NCBI GenBank assembly: GCA_014529385.2
Contig: CM043966.1
Coordinates: 96,224,587-96,288,586 of the forward strand
Length of the DNA stretch: 64,000 nt
Direction: 5' to 3'
From: Adiantum capillus-veneris
Lineage: Eukaryota > Streptophyta > Polypodiopsida > Polypodiales > Pteridaceae
Part shown: piece by piece, positions 33,081-45,782 of the stretch
Layout of the letters: each line of letters starts with the position of its first letter
Position numbering within the stretch: the stretch's first letter is position 1
Notes under the pieces: generated by a model
What the model was told of the DNA's origin: nothing
Database searches by the model: none
What the model saw: only the letters and a program-made list of their open reading frames with translations
Made by a program: the position numbers and the translations under genes

Positions 33081-33981
33081 CTTTGTCAACGATTGCCAGG
33101 CTGTGAGCTTGCAAACTACAGGATGGCACCATGTCTATCTTGGCAATTATGTGTATTGAGACAGGTTTTGATACTCGAAATGTAGAAATTCTTGAGAAAA
33201 GCATTGACTCAGGCAAGCATGGCCCTAAGGCCACAAAATAAAAACTATTGCAGAATTTGTAAGAAGTTGATTGGGCTACACCATTAGCACTGATTGGATT
33301 TAGTACGCACCAGTGGTCTAGAGTAGAAATGGCAAGGTTTGCAAGAGCCCTGGCTCTCAAAATCTTCATCATGACTTTTTGAACATGCATACAAGATATT
33401 CTCCTTCAGTGATGAACTGCCTCAAAGAACCGGGATGTTATCTGATGTCTCCTTGTTTGTGTTGTTTGTTGCAAGGCTGATGGTGGAAGCCACTGAGGGT
33501 TTGGCACGAGGTTTGCCGTCCAAATTTTTTATGCAGAGCATATTTGCCTAGGCATGAATGTCTTGTCTATTTGTTGCTCCCATCTATGCATGGTGGCGGC
33601 CAACCTTCTGATTGTGGTGGAGTTCTTTAAGGTGTCCAAGTTTTCTGAAGGGCTCCGTAGCCATCCTCACGTGGTCACTGATGATGTGGACAGTAAGGCT
33701 TCTTCCTCATCATATCCACACAGGTGCATGCAGAATGCAACTTAGAAAAAACTTCTAAGGTCACTTTGGGTGCCCTCATCCGTGTGCAGGGTCGTGTCTG
33801 CTAATTCCGCTCACTTGCTATCTCAAACTAACTTACTAACCAACCTCACTATGGTGTGGCCAAGTAACCTCAAACCAACTTTGCTACAATTCAGCTATCA
33901 CAAAAAAATGCACACACATTTCTTCAGCTATCTCAAACTAACTTACTAATGAACCCTGTACCACACTTAAACTACAACTTG

Positions 33982-33983
<2 letters not shown>
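33081..33983. other. No recognisable gene
   Basis: The open frames at 33081-33390 (minus) and 33554-33745 (plus) have no motifs I know. A duplicated phrase TATCTCAAACTAACTTACTAA occurs at about 33820 and 33928. Confidence 0.5.

Positions 33984-34021
<38 letters not shown>
33984..34021. repeat. (GT)n(GA)n compound microsatellite
   Basis: Alternating GT passes directly into GA on the plus strand, 39 bases before the S21 copy. Confidence 0.95.
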
Positions 34022-34022
<1 letters not shown>

Positions 34023-34059
34023 CTGCTTTTGCGCTACAGGAACCCAATATGGAGGCACG

Positions 34060-34304
34060 ATGCACAACGAGGAGGGAGAGAACATGGATCTCTACATTCC
34101 GAGGAAGTGCTCAACCTTGAATCGGTTGATAACTACAAAGGATCATGCCTCAATGCAATTAAACATTGGGCACTTGGATGACTACGGCTTCTACATTGGC
34201 CAATTCACCACGTTTGCCTTGTCTGGGTTGTCCGACCTTAGGTTGATGCTGACAGTGCCTTTGAGCGTCTTTGGCAGAAACAAAGGGCCAATATTGGTCA
34301 GTAG
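34060..34304 (+). pseudogene. RPS21: 40S ribosomal protein S21 (eS21) retrocopy, broken
   Basis: ATG at 34060 opens [38 protein letters not shown] and [10 protein letters not shown], a near-complete match to plant eS21, a small-subunit ribosomal protein of about 82 residues. After ~55 codons a frameshift near 34220-34230 is needed. The C-terminal part then reads [19 protein letters not shown] and stops at 34302-34304, exactly at the expected length; a TAG lies just before DADS in that frame. No introns separate the parts, whereas plant RPS21 genes are normally intron-split, so this is most probably a processed pseudogene. No clear poly(A) tract remains. Confidence 0.88.
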
Positions 34305-34461
34305 TTGTATGCAAAAAGATCTTCGCCTCTCTCTTTGAGGAATTGGGGTTTAAATTTGTGTGATTTTACCATTCTCTTCTTTCTGGAAAGCTCTTACTTA
34401 TCATTTTTTATAAAAAAACATTTGACACATGTAGCTTTATGGATTTTTGAGAAGCTTCTGG

Positions 34462-35949
<1,488 letters not shown>

Positions 35950-36840
35950 GTACAAAGACTATTTGCAGATGATTTGCTCCTCTTCTTGAAGGCATGTCCC
36001 CCAGGTTGTCAAGAAAGCCATGGAGATTGTGCAAATGTTTGTCATGGCCTCAGGTTCCAAGAGAATATTAAGAAGTCAAGGTTGATCTCCCTATCGAAAA
36101 ATGACTCCTTTGACCCTTCTGACTGGTCAGGTGAGATTGTCTCAAAAGGGAATATCTTCAGGCATCTGAGGGCCCCTTGGGGATGGATGTGACTCACAAA
36201 CAAAGATTTCATTGGGTCCTTGAAAAAGTCAGAACAAAAATGAAAAGATGGGAATTTCCTCTTCTCCCATTTCCAAGCCAGATTAAAGTTATAAACTCGT
36301 TTATAATCCCCTAAATTGCCTTCACCAAGCCACTTCTCAATATGGCTAAGTGTCACTAAAAAGAGTTCTTAAAATTGATAAAAAAATTTAATGGAATGGA
36401 AAAACAACACAAAAATCCTCCAAACCATGGCGGTGGGCCAGATGGGATCTTATTGCTTGACCAGTGGACCAACGAGGTCTCGAAATTCTTAACCCAACTG
36501 CCCATGCTGAGGCCCGATGCGCCAAATTTGTGGTCTCATTGGCAAAACAGGACCAGGCTTGGGCCATCATGACCAAAGATATGTTAAATCGAGATGCATC
36601 TAAACTTGGATCGAAAGGTGGTAAGTGGCAAGGAGTAGAGTTTCACGACAAACTCTTAGCCCCGACATGGCCTAATCTAAGTTTGGGGGGTATCTTAGGG
36701 GAACTGGTAAGGAAGTGCAAAAGATTAGCTAGGTCCTCCATCCATCCACAAAAAGCTCACACACAAAGTGATATGGAGCCTTGCCATCCTTTGTACGAGC
36801 ATGAACTGCTCCCATGCCTCCCAAAGTCTATGGAGCCATA
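35950..36840 (+). pseudogene. LINE (non-LTR) reverse transcriptase fragment
   Basis: The plus strand reads QRLFADDLLLFLKACPP, with the F-A-D-D catalytic motif of non-LTR RT at 35962-35973. In shifting frames come NIKKSRLISLSKND and IFRHLRAPWGW (family Y-L-G-x-P-L-G), then KMKRWEFPLLPFPSQIKVI (family W-x-x-K-x-L-S-x-A-G-R). The part from 36370 to 36840 (LNPTAHAEARCAKFV, WAIMTKDML) fits the plant LINE C-terminus. Several frameshifts are present. It is an old 5'-truncated copy that meets a minus-strand Copia fragment on its right. Confidence 0.7.
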
Positions 36841-36879
36841 ACGGCTCACATGAAGCAAAAATATAGCCTTGCTCTAAGA

Positions 36880-37640
36880 TTCTATAGATAAAAAAGCAAA
36901 ATATGAGAGCTGCTTCTTGCAAGGGACTTCAACTCCCAATAGTAATGCATGGCCAACATCATCCATCTCAAACTTTGCGCATAAAGCTCATTCATTTTAG
37001 CAATCTTATCGTCATGATGTCTAATAATAATACGATTATCCACGTAAATAACAATCAAAACATGTTCAAGCATGCATGAAAAACATTTTAAAAATCAATC
37101 TTTAACACATACCTATTATTTTTTAATCTGATGGAGCTCGCTTGAGCCTCTATAATGCCGTCCGCTAATCTATAAACTTTGTTTTAGATAACTCCTACCT
37201 TGAACCTGGATGGTTGCTCCACATGTAACCCTCCTTTGAGATAGCCATTGAGAAAATTTGACTTCATCTCCATTTACATGAATTCAAAAATCTATGTTTA
37301 ACACATACCTATTAGTTTTTAATCTGATGGAGCTTGCTTGAGCCTCTATAGTGCCATCCATTAATCTAAAAACCTTGTTTTAGATAACTCCTACCTTGAA
37401 CCATGGTGGTTGCTCCACATATACGCCTCCTTTGAGATAGACATTGATCAAAGTGAACTTCACTTCCATTTACATGACTTTGGGTGAGAATAGTGTTAAT
37501 CTAGATAGTGGAACAAAAGTGCCTTTAATCAAAACCTCTATTCATGCAAAACCTGTTGCTACAATTCAAACCCCGTATTTAGCGACAAGATCCTACTTAC
37601 ACATGATTGAATCAACTCTATTTGCATAGCTTCCATCATT
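36880..37640 (-). pseudogene. Ty1/Copia reverse transcriptase fragment
   Basis: The minus strand gives an FLNGYLK ... VEQPSRFKV block (family D-V-K-S/T-A-F-L-N-G-x-L-x-E-E-V-Y-x-x-Q-P), then HVLIVIYVDNRIII (catalytic family Y-V-D-D with the second Asp changed to Asn) and KFEMDDVGHALLLGVEV (family F-x-M-x-D-L-G-x-L-x-Y-F-L-G-I-E-V). It is broken by stops and a 196-bp tandem duplication covering the FLNGYLK segment. No LTRs can be assigned to it. Confidence 0.7.
37095..37486. repeat. 196-bp tandem duplication in Copia remnant
   Basis: The unit beginning near 37095 repeats from 37291. TTTAACACATACCTATTA appears at 37101 and 37297, and the following 180 bases match with about one change in ten. 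Confidence 0.85.
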
Positions 37641-37767
37641 TTGGTCTCTCTGTTTCTTCTTCAGAGCTACCACACTCTTGTACTTTCTCTACCTTTGTCA
37701 TGAGAGCATAGTTATATATGCTCTTAAGCTTGTTTCTGCTCCTCCAATCTCTGGGATTGACGGTGCA

Positions 37768-37772
37768 CGTTG
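37768..37772. repeat. Probable target site duplication CGTTG (left)
   Basis: It corresponds to CGCTG at 52038-52042, with one transition. Confidence 0.6.
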
Positions 37773-39392
37773 TGTCATAAAACTCTAATATCTAACCAAC
37801 CCAAATGATTTTCTCATATTAAATTGATCATTTGATGTGGGAGAATCGACAAGAACAAGGGTTAGAATACAAACAAGTGCATTCGGGTCTATCTCGACAC
37901 GGGGCCAATGGTAAAGGGGCCCAAATGAGAGATGATATGTCAAAGAGCAAGGTTAGCTAATGGAGCTTAAAGACCTTAGGGTTAGCTTCATTAAATAGCT
38001 CCAAAGGTTAGTGTTAAAAGTCCCTTGACCTTAGGTAAGCTAGGGCTGAGCTTGAGGTGGGAACCCGGCCTAAGCTTGAGGTGCTTGTCGTGCTTGATGA
38101 CTAAGGTGCTTGTCATGTTTGATGACTAAGGTGCTTGTCGTGCTTGCTGACTAAGATGCTTGAGATGCTTGTCATGCTTGCTGACTAGGAAGCTTGAGGT
38201 GCTTGTGGGAACACTACCCAAGCTTGAGGTGCTTTGCCGTGCTTGATAACTAAGGTGCTTGTGGGTAAGGTGTTCCACAAAGTCAACAAAGATCCCTACA
38301 AGGAGGGGAGAGCCCTACAAGAAGGGGCTAGAGAGAGAACAAACACACCCTCACAGAAGGCAAGCTTGGTACAAAGAAATCAAATAGGACACTTGTCAAG
38401 CTCCTCCTCATGTTGCCCTCATGGTGTGCCTAAAGCCTATTGGTTGGCCTCCAAAGGGATCCAATGATAAATTAGTTAATTTAATTAATTGTTTTAGCAT
38501 TTATCAAGTCCTCTCTCTCAAAGGGGAAAGGGGGACACTTGTCCCAAGCCTACCCTTGTTGCTTGTGATATGCCTCTTGCAGGTGATTGGCTAGGCCTGG
38601 AGGGGTCTAATGAGCGTCAAGCATGAGCTACAAGGGGGGGTCGACCAAAGCAAGAAGGGAGCCTACTTGGGGGGTATACTCTCCCACACACACTCATACA
38701 CACTCTCATGATGTGAAGTGCAAATTGCAAGAGCTCCATCTCCTTCTCCAAGCTAGTAGAGAACTTGAGAGCCTATACCAACATTTTTGGCTATGGATTG
38801 CAAATCCAACAAAGAGCCATGCTTCAATGCTTAAGCTTGCCACCGTCTCCATCTTCATTACTATGCTATTATGTATGCTAGCAAGAAGAGTGATGATAAG
38901 TGAGGAACTACTTCTTTCTCCTATGGAATGCTTCTTCTTCCTCTTCCCTACCCTCATTCCCCGCTAGCTCTTTCCACCTTCGAAGGTGTTTGAGGCCTTG
39001 GAAATGAGGCTTGGGATAGTTAATGCTTTTTGAAAAGTTTATGTTATGCTCCAGATGCATTCAGCTTTCCATCTTCATTGCATCACCTAGGTCACAAGGA
39101 GCACAAAGATTTTATTGTACCAAGTCTCTCTTGATGGGAGAATCTATAATACAAATGCCTATTGGAGGGGGGATCAGCTCCACATAAATCCGATCCTCAA
39201 CTGTTGTCATGTTCTCTAAACTCTCTCTCTCTTGCAAAAGTATTCTTCATGCCAAGTTAACTAAGTACTATGTTTATGTTGCTATCATCAATTAAGTTCA
39301 CCCTCTATGCTCACAAAGAAATCTCACAAAAATGCTTTCTCTAATTTTCTCAATTACGCTACTCTCAAAGTTCATACACCATTTCCATTACA
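37773..39392 (+). repeat. 5' LTR of chromovirus (1.62 kb)
   Basis: It matches 50441-52037 end to end. It contains a minisatellite of ~25-bp units built on AAGGTGCTTGTCGTGCTTG (about 38055-38265) whose copy number differs from the other LTR. Confidence 0.92.
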
Positions 39393-39393
39393 T

Positions 39394-39406
39394 TGGTATC
39401 AGAGCA
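39394..39406 (+). other. Primer binding site, tRNA-iMet type
   Basis: TGGTATCAGAGCA starts two bases after the LTR end (39392) and is complementary to the initiator tRNA-Met 3' end. Confidence 0.9.
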
Positions 39407-39802
39407 TTTGGTTTCTCTTTTCTTGCTTAAGAAGAGATGTCCTTAAGTAGCCTATTAATGGTTGACTTTTTCAATTATATTAGGGTAAGTGGGATTGGGA
39501 TCTATTACCGGTTTTGTTGAGCCCACTATGTGGGATATGGTGCACACGTCGAGAGCTTTGGTCTTAATAATGGGGTCTTTTTAGACTTGCCTACGGCTTT
39601 ACCATTATTGAACCATAAGAAGTCCAAAAGGAGTTATCCCTCGGCAACTCTACAATATCAGAACCACTCCACTACTCTCTATAATTAACCAATTTGAGCC
39701 GTGGATGTAGATACTTAAGTGCTAATTTTCAAAGGCTAAGAGGAGTAGTAACTAAGGTTTTGAATTGCCAAAGAATACACTAAGCACACAAATTTTGTTA
39801 AA
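39407..39802 (+). other. Leader of chromovirus
   Basis: About 400 bases of untranslated leader between primer site and gag; no motif recognised. Confidence 0.6.
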
Positions 39803-40883
39803 ATGGCTGACAATAACCAAGAGAGTAGAATGAACATTGATAACTTTGATTTTGCACATGAAGTTGCTAATGATGATGCCCCCACGTTTGTCAATTATTC
39901 TTGTTACTAGGTTGCAACAAGCTATGGGCAACCCGCTTTGCAAGCCGAAGTTACTCAACAACTTTGCGCTTATGGGACTTCTCTTCCTCTCCAAGAGGAG
40001 AGAGAGCTTAGGAGGCCTCTTGATGAGACCCCCAAAACAAGACTCTCTCCCATATGAGAGGAGGAATCCAAAGAATGGGAAAGTAACGAATCCGTAAGTT
40101 CCTCTAAAGATGTGGCTCCACGAAGACGGCGGTCTAGACGGTTGCCAACTCCTCCCAAGAGGAAACGATCAACCCACGGTCTTTCTTCTCATCACTCCGA
40201 AAGGGAAGAGAGGAAACAAAGGAATCAAAGGGCAAGAAAGAGGTCACCCTCTTCTCCTTCTTCGTCACCTTCCTCCTCTTTCTATGAAAGCTATGGCTAT
40301 TCTCCTAGAGAATACAAAAGGGGAGGACATCACAAATCTTACCCTGCATGGCGAAGGTTACAAAAGCTCAAGAAGTTCAAAGAGGGAGGAAAGAGTATCT
40401 CTTTTCTCACCTATGATGCCACCTTTGGTACTACCGACAAAGTACTGGCCTTCATCCAGCAATTTGATGTGGCCTTTGGAGATGAGTGCTGCACGGAGTC
40501 CTCCAAGCTACGCCATGTAGCTATGCACTTCCAGAAATAAGTTCGTCAATGGTGGGCTAGCATTTGTGGCAACGACAAAGCCCCAAAGACATGGAAAACT
40601 CTACAAGTTTCCATCATGAAGTAATTCCTTGCAAGCGATGCAAAGTACAAAGTGCTCACCGAATGGCACATTTTGAAACTTCTCTCGTGAGTCTATTCAC
40701 AAGTATGTGGACAAGTTTTGAATTTACATCTCAAGGCTACTGTCTTGCAAAAGATAGACTTCTCAAGCAAAAGCAACAATTTTGTGCGGGATTACCTGAA
40801 GAGATGGCCAAGTACGTCAACTCACAACGGCCTGGTTCTATCACCGAAGTAATCCACAAGGGACTAGTCGGAACGTCAAGCGC
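39803..40883 (+). pseudogene. Chromovirus Gag, decayed
   Basis: The ATG at 39803 starts MADNNQESRMNIDNFDF. In the same frame are an Arg/Ser-rich segment (APRRRRSRRLPTPPKRKR from 40112) and a capsid-like part (SFLTYDATFGTTDKVLAFIQ, LRHVAMHFQK, VRQWWASICG). Stops near 39908, 40060, 40538, 40621 and later break it; at least the first two fit C-to-T changes (CAG and CGA). The zinc-knuckle part continues in another frame. Confidence 0.75.
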
Positions 40884-41642
40884 ATGGAAAACAAAGACAA
40901 GAGTGATGCAAAGGGGAAAACCAATGCCCAAAATTCTTCCCAAGGCAATAATAACAACAACAACCATAACAATCGGTCCAAGGAAAAGGGAGTTTACAAA
41001 GATAAAAACAAACTCTCTCCTGCAGAGCTTGAAGCTTTTTGCAAGGACCATAAATGTTTTAAGTGTGGGAAGCAAGGATATGGCTATCGTTCTTGTCCCA
41101 AGAGAAATATCCACAATGAGACTCCTAGAGCTTCCACCATCGAAGCTCCAAAAGAGGATTGCAAAGGATCACCTCTCTCCTATGCTTGGGGAAAGGTGAG
41201 GGAGCATGATGCCTTCATCTTGTTTGACCCTGGCTCTACTCACAACTTCATATCAACGGAGTTGGCCACCAAGTTGGGCATTCAAGATTTTGAGATGGGA
41301 GATATTGTAACGGCTGACACAGCTTTCAAGGGAGAACAAGCCTTCGTTACTCCCTTGATTGGGAAGTTGAGGCTTCATGTCCAAAGCTATGTTGACAAAG
41401 AAGACTTTTTCATCTCTCCTCTCCAACATGAGGATACTATCCTAGGGGTACCATGGTTCAACCACATGGCTACCAACATGAAGTTCACTGAAAGGAGAAT
41501 CTACTTCACTTACAGGGGAAAGAGCATGCATATAGATGCTAGTGAGTATGGTCGTACTATACCACTTGTAAATCCTCTTGCTTTTGACAAATCAATGAAG
41601 AGCTCAGTTTCTATGTACATGATTTTTGTCAAAGAGTCCTAA
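40884..41642 (+). pseudogene. Chromovirus nucleocapsid knuckle and protease
   Basis: CFKCGKQGYGYRSC is a CCHC knuckle in which the His is replaced by Tyr. ILFDPGSTHNFIS is the chromovirus protease active site (family D-S-G-A/S-T-H-N-F-I-S) with Pro in place of Ser, and DTILGVPWF is the second conserved motif (family L-G-x-x-W-L). The frame is open for 250 codons but offset from Gag, so one or more indels separate them. Both key-site changes suggest loss of function. Confidence 0.8.
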
Positions 41643-44329
41643 AAGATCCTAATGTTTCATCAAATGTAAATGGTAGGAATCAAGTAGAGTTAGACTTGTC
41701 TAATTTTTTGAAAGGATTCCAAGGTGTGTTCATTGATGATATCCATATGGACTTACCTCCAAAATGAGGGGATGATGACTATCAAATTGAGCTTCTACCC
41801 GAAAGCTCAACACCTAACAAGCCTCCTTATCGAGTTTCCCAAGCTCAACAAGAGAAGACCATGAGGCAAGTACAAGAATTGGTTGACAAAGGGATGGTGA
41901 GGCCTATCTCCTCTCCCTTTTGTTCTCCAATCCTTTTAGTGCAAAAGAAAGATGATACATACTGCATGTGTGTGGACTATCGAGCACTAAACCATATCAC
42001 TATCAAAAGCAGAATTCCCATGCCTCGGATAGAAGATCTGTTTGATAAGCTACAAGGATCTACCTACTTCAGTAGGATTGAACTTAAAAGTGGCTATCAT
42101 CATAGTGGATGAAGATATTCTAAAGATCGTCTATCGCACACCATTTGGTCTTTATGAATATCTAGTCATGCCTTTTGGCTTGACTAATGCACCAGCCACG
42201 TTCAATCAATTAATGGAGAAAAGTTTTAGACCCTACCGCAAATTCACTGGAGTGTTTTTTGTGGAGTGTTCTTTGATGATATCATTATCTACTCCAAGTC
42301 ATTGGAGGAACACAAGCAACATCTCCAAGTGATTTTTCAAGCACTAAGGAAGAACAAGCTTTTTTCAATCAAAAGAAAAGTGAATTTTTCCTTCAAGAGA
42401 TTCAATACTTAGGTCATATTATCTCTCAAGATGGTATACGAATGGATCCATCAAAATTGGAGGTAATAAAAGCATGGCCTAATTCAAGAAATCTACATGA
42501 GTTAAGAAGCTTTATTGATATGTATGCATACTATAGACGCTGCATAGCAACATCTCTCAAATAGCCGGACCATACATGACTTAACAAAGAAGAATGTTAA
42601 GTATTCATGGACTGTTAAGGAGCAAAATTCTTTTGACAAGCTCAAAGAGAAGCTTCCCTCCCAACCAGTTCTCATGTTTCCGAATCTCTCAAAGCCATTT
42701 GAGGTCCTAGGTGATTCTTGTGGTGATTGCCTTGGAGGCGCAGTCTTGCTTCAAGAAGGGCATGCCATAGCATATGAGAGCCGAAGGCTCAATACGGATG
42801 AACGGGTCTTAGGCATTTATGAAAATGAGCTTTTAGCTGTTCTACATGCCCTAGACACATGGAAGCACTATTTAGTGGGGACTCCATTTATTCTACGAAC
42901 CGACCACCAAAGTCTCAAGTACTTCATAACGCAAACGAAGCTTTTCGACAAACAAATGAGGTGGAAAAATTTTCTTTCACAATTTAATTTTCAAATTGCT
43001 CACGTTGATAGTAAGCACAATCAAGTGGCCGATGCACTTTCACGACAACCAAAAGTTAATGCAGTGTCTATAGCAACTCACAATGATCTATCTTCTATGA
43101 TAGATGAGTATGCTACTGACCTTGACTTTAACGATGTAATGTCAATCCTTGCTTTGGGGAAGAAAGAGGAACCATTCACCTTGCAGGATGGTTATCTTCT
43201 CCAGGGAAATAGGCTATGTGTTACCCACTCCCTTCGTGAGAAAGTCATGTATGAATCCCATGCTCCTCCCTATGCGGGGCATAGAAGCATTCAACCTACT
43301 CTTCGAGGAGTAGAAACATACATCTATTGGCCTACCATGAAAGTGGACATACAAGAGTATGTTTCAAAACATGTGGTATGCCAAAGACCAAGTATGATAG
43401 AGGGAAGCAACCTGGATTACTCCAGCCATTGTCTATTCCAAATTCACCATGGAAGAGTATATCCATGGCTTTTATCTTTGGATTATCCAAGTCTATCCAT
43501 GGGAATACGGGAATATGGACAATAGTCGACAGGTTTAGTAAGCAAGCACACTTTATTCCTGTGCACACCAAATGGCAACTCTCTTCATGTCAAAAATTTT
43601 CAAACACCATGGATTGCCAATATCCATCGTGTCAGATAGAGATCCTAGAATGACCTGTAATTTTTGGAAAGGTGTCTTTGAAAATATAAGTACAAGATTG
43701 AATTTCTCTTCGGCCTATCACCCACAAACGGATGGCCAAAGTGAGATAGCTGATCTTACAGTACTCGATCTACTAAAGATTCATGTTACCAAAGTAGATC
43801 AACGCTCACAATGAGAAAAGTACTCACCTTTTGTAGAGTATGCATACAATAATACTGTACATACTTCTACAAGAAAGGAACCTTTTGAAATCATTGAGAG
43901 AAGACCTGAAAGTCCTTTGCTACTTAAAGTACATGGGAAGATCTTCGCTGCCGATGAGTATAGCCGTGACCTACAAGAATCATTTCAAAAGATTAAGGAG
44001 GCTATATCCTTCTCTCAACAAAGGCAAAAAGCTAATGCTGACAAGCACAGAAGGGCCTTAACATTTAAAGAAAATAATTGGGTCTTACTTAAGTTTTCCA
44101 AGGCTCAATTGAGGCAAACAATGGGTAAAAATCGTATGACCCATCAAAAGTATTATGCTAAACTAACAAAAAGATATTATGGCCCTTTTCAAATTTTGAA
44201 GCCAATCAATGAGACGGCTTATCAACTCAAGTTCCCCAACCATTGGCTCATACAGAATGCTTTCATGTGAGCCTAATTAAGCCCTACAAAGAAGAGCCAC
44301 CAAGTGAACCAATTATTTAAGGCCCTCTT
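41643..44329 (+). pseudogene. Chromovirus RT, RNase H and integrase, decayed
   Basis: RT is read as GMVRPISSPFCSPILLVQKK, CMCVDYRALNHITIKSRIP, FGLYEYLVMPFGLTNAPATF, a FFDDIIIYSKSLEEH block (catalytic DD) and YLGHIISQDGIRMDPSKLE, in three frames between 41861 and 42540. RNase H covers 42674-43060 (AIAYESRRLNTDER, RTDHQSLKYFI, NQVADALSRQP). Integrase includes a damaged HHCC region near 43270, IWTIVDRFSKQAHFIPVHT, ISIVSDRDPRMT and SAYHPQTDGQSE. From 43917 the C-terminal part gives FKENNWVLLKFSKAQL and YYGPFQILKPINETAYQL (family G-P-F-x-I). About six frameshifts and several stops make it dead. Confidence 0.88.
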
Positions 44330-44494
44330 GAAATCGAAGACCAAGAAGAGGTGCTACAACCCGAAGCTATCCTTTGGCATGAAGACAAGGTACTACGACA
44401 TGGTAAGATTATCCGACAGTATCTTGTTAAGTTAAAAAATTATCTTTTTGAAGATGCTAGATGGATGCAAGGAATACAGCTTAAGGATAGTATG
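44330..44494 (+). pseudogene. Chromodomain-like Pol C-terminus, split by Copia insertion
   Basis: PEAILWHEDKVLRHGKIIRQ, then VKLKNYLFEDARWM, follows the pattern of the CR chromodomain at the end of chromovirus integrase (P-x-x-I-L-x-R-R ... Q-x-L-V-K-W-x-x...A-x-W-E). The reading resumes as MNFVNAYN at 50049 after the Copia element, consistent with one ancestral frame. The aromatic cage is not fully recognisable. Chromodomains are thought to guide integration to heterochromatin. Confidence 0.6.
44490..44494. repeat. Target site duplication GTATG (left)
   Basis: It is identical to 50046-50050. Confidence 0.95.
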
Positions 44495-44685
44495 TGTTGG
44501 GGTATAAAGCCCAATGTGGTCGCCCAGGTAAGTGGGCGGGCCGCCAGGAATGTACACATATTCTTTTGTAAAACCTAATAAGAACTCACTATGCTCTACA
44601 CATTACAGTAGAGCAAGTTCACCATATTGTCGTGCTCTTCTTCTCGCACTCTCTCTCGCGTCGCACTTCCGCTCGTACTCCTTCA
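44495..44685 (+). repeat. 5' LTR of Copia element (191 bp)
   Basis: It starts TGTTGGGGTATAAAG and ends ACTCCTTCA. It matches 49853-50045. Confidence 0.95.
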
Positions 44686-44687
44686 AC

Positions 44688-44700
44688 TGGTATCAGAGCT
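44688..44700 (+). other. Primer binding site, tRNA-iMet type
   Basis: TGGTATCAGAGCT starts two bases after the LTR. Confidence 0.92.
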
Positions 44701-45782
44701 CAGATCGAGGCTCGGGGCAGCACTGCAGAAGGCTAGAGTCACCAACTCAGATTGGAGTGAAATTCGACAGGCGAAGACACGGCCCCAAATCTCGTGGGTA
44801 AGCCCAAAGGGCTAGGTGTTGTCAGAATTTCATTCTGAGGTCATCTCGGCCACCGTTCGGCTTCGACAAAGGTCTGCGTAGGCCATTTTCGACTATGTGG
44901 TCTCGAAGGGTGCAAATCCGACTCTGCAAATTTGGGGTTTTCGGCCTACGACTGCAGGTGCTGAGGATATCGACACTCCCAGAGTGTTGATTTGTGGCTG
45001 TCTACACATCGAAGGATGGCTCACAGTTCTTGGAGGCGTGTCACATACGACACGGGCGCATCTACACACAGACTGTAGGCGACATCCACTAGTTCATCAG
45101 GTAGCTTGTGTTTGTTGCTTGATATTCCAGATTTCATCCTGACATTGCGGGTACTTCCAAATGGGATGTATTGTCAGAGATTATGTATGTCTATTGAGGG
45201 TTTGCTAGCTGTGAGTCACGCAGCAAACAACCGCCGCAGCGGTTACAGCATACAGTGGGAAATTTGTGGATGTATGACTTTGTGGGAAGTCTATGTACTG
45301 TCAGATTTACTGTAGCCTTTGTTGAGGGTCGAGTGAGGTTTTATTGAGCTGGGGGATTCTCGAATGTTGAGATCCTTTCGGTGATACAGGTCTTGGAGCG
45401 ATCCCTCAAGCACCCTTAGATAGGCAGATAGGATGTATTGACTGTGAGTTAGACAATTGGGATTGCATCTTTGCTTTATTGCCGTTGAGGCATTGTCGCA
45501 GTCTATGCTTATAGGACAGTGACAGGACAGTGAGAGACAGTACAGGTGCAGGACAGGTTTACCCGCAGCTTGCAGTGTCAGAGAGACAGTGTTTTTTGAG
45601 ATGTTTTTGGTCTGTTTTTTAGTACACCAAAGCCATTTTACAAAGGAGACTCTGCCAAAATTTCCGCAGAATCTGAATCTTTCTTGGTTCATTTGACAGG
45701 TTGATATTGGTTCAGAGGTTAGTTTACAGGGGAAACTCTGCCGAATTTCTCCCAGGAAAGTAAACTACTGTGAAGCGTAGCT
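44701..45782 (+). other. Long untranslated leader of Copia element
   Basis: About 1.08 kb between primer site and gag without a convincing frame. It contains clustered GACAGTG/GGACAG words at 45515-45555. The leader is long relative to the 0.19-kb LTR. Confidence 0.65.

Noticed and set aside
38055-38265. Regular short repeats as a possible CRISPR-like array
   Set aside because: Units abut without unique spacers, the same minisatellite is in both LTRs, and the genome is eukaryotic.
39394-39406. tRNA gene fragments at TGGTATCAGAGC sites (also 44688)
   Set aside because: These are primer binding sites directly after LTR ends; no cloverleaf surrounds them.
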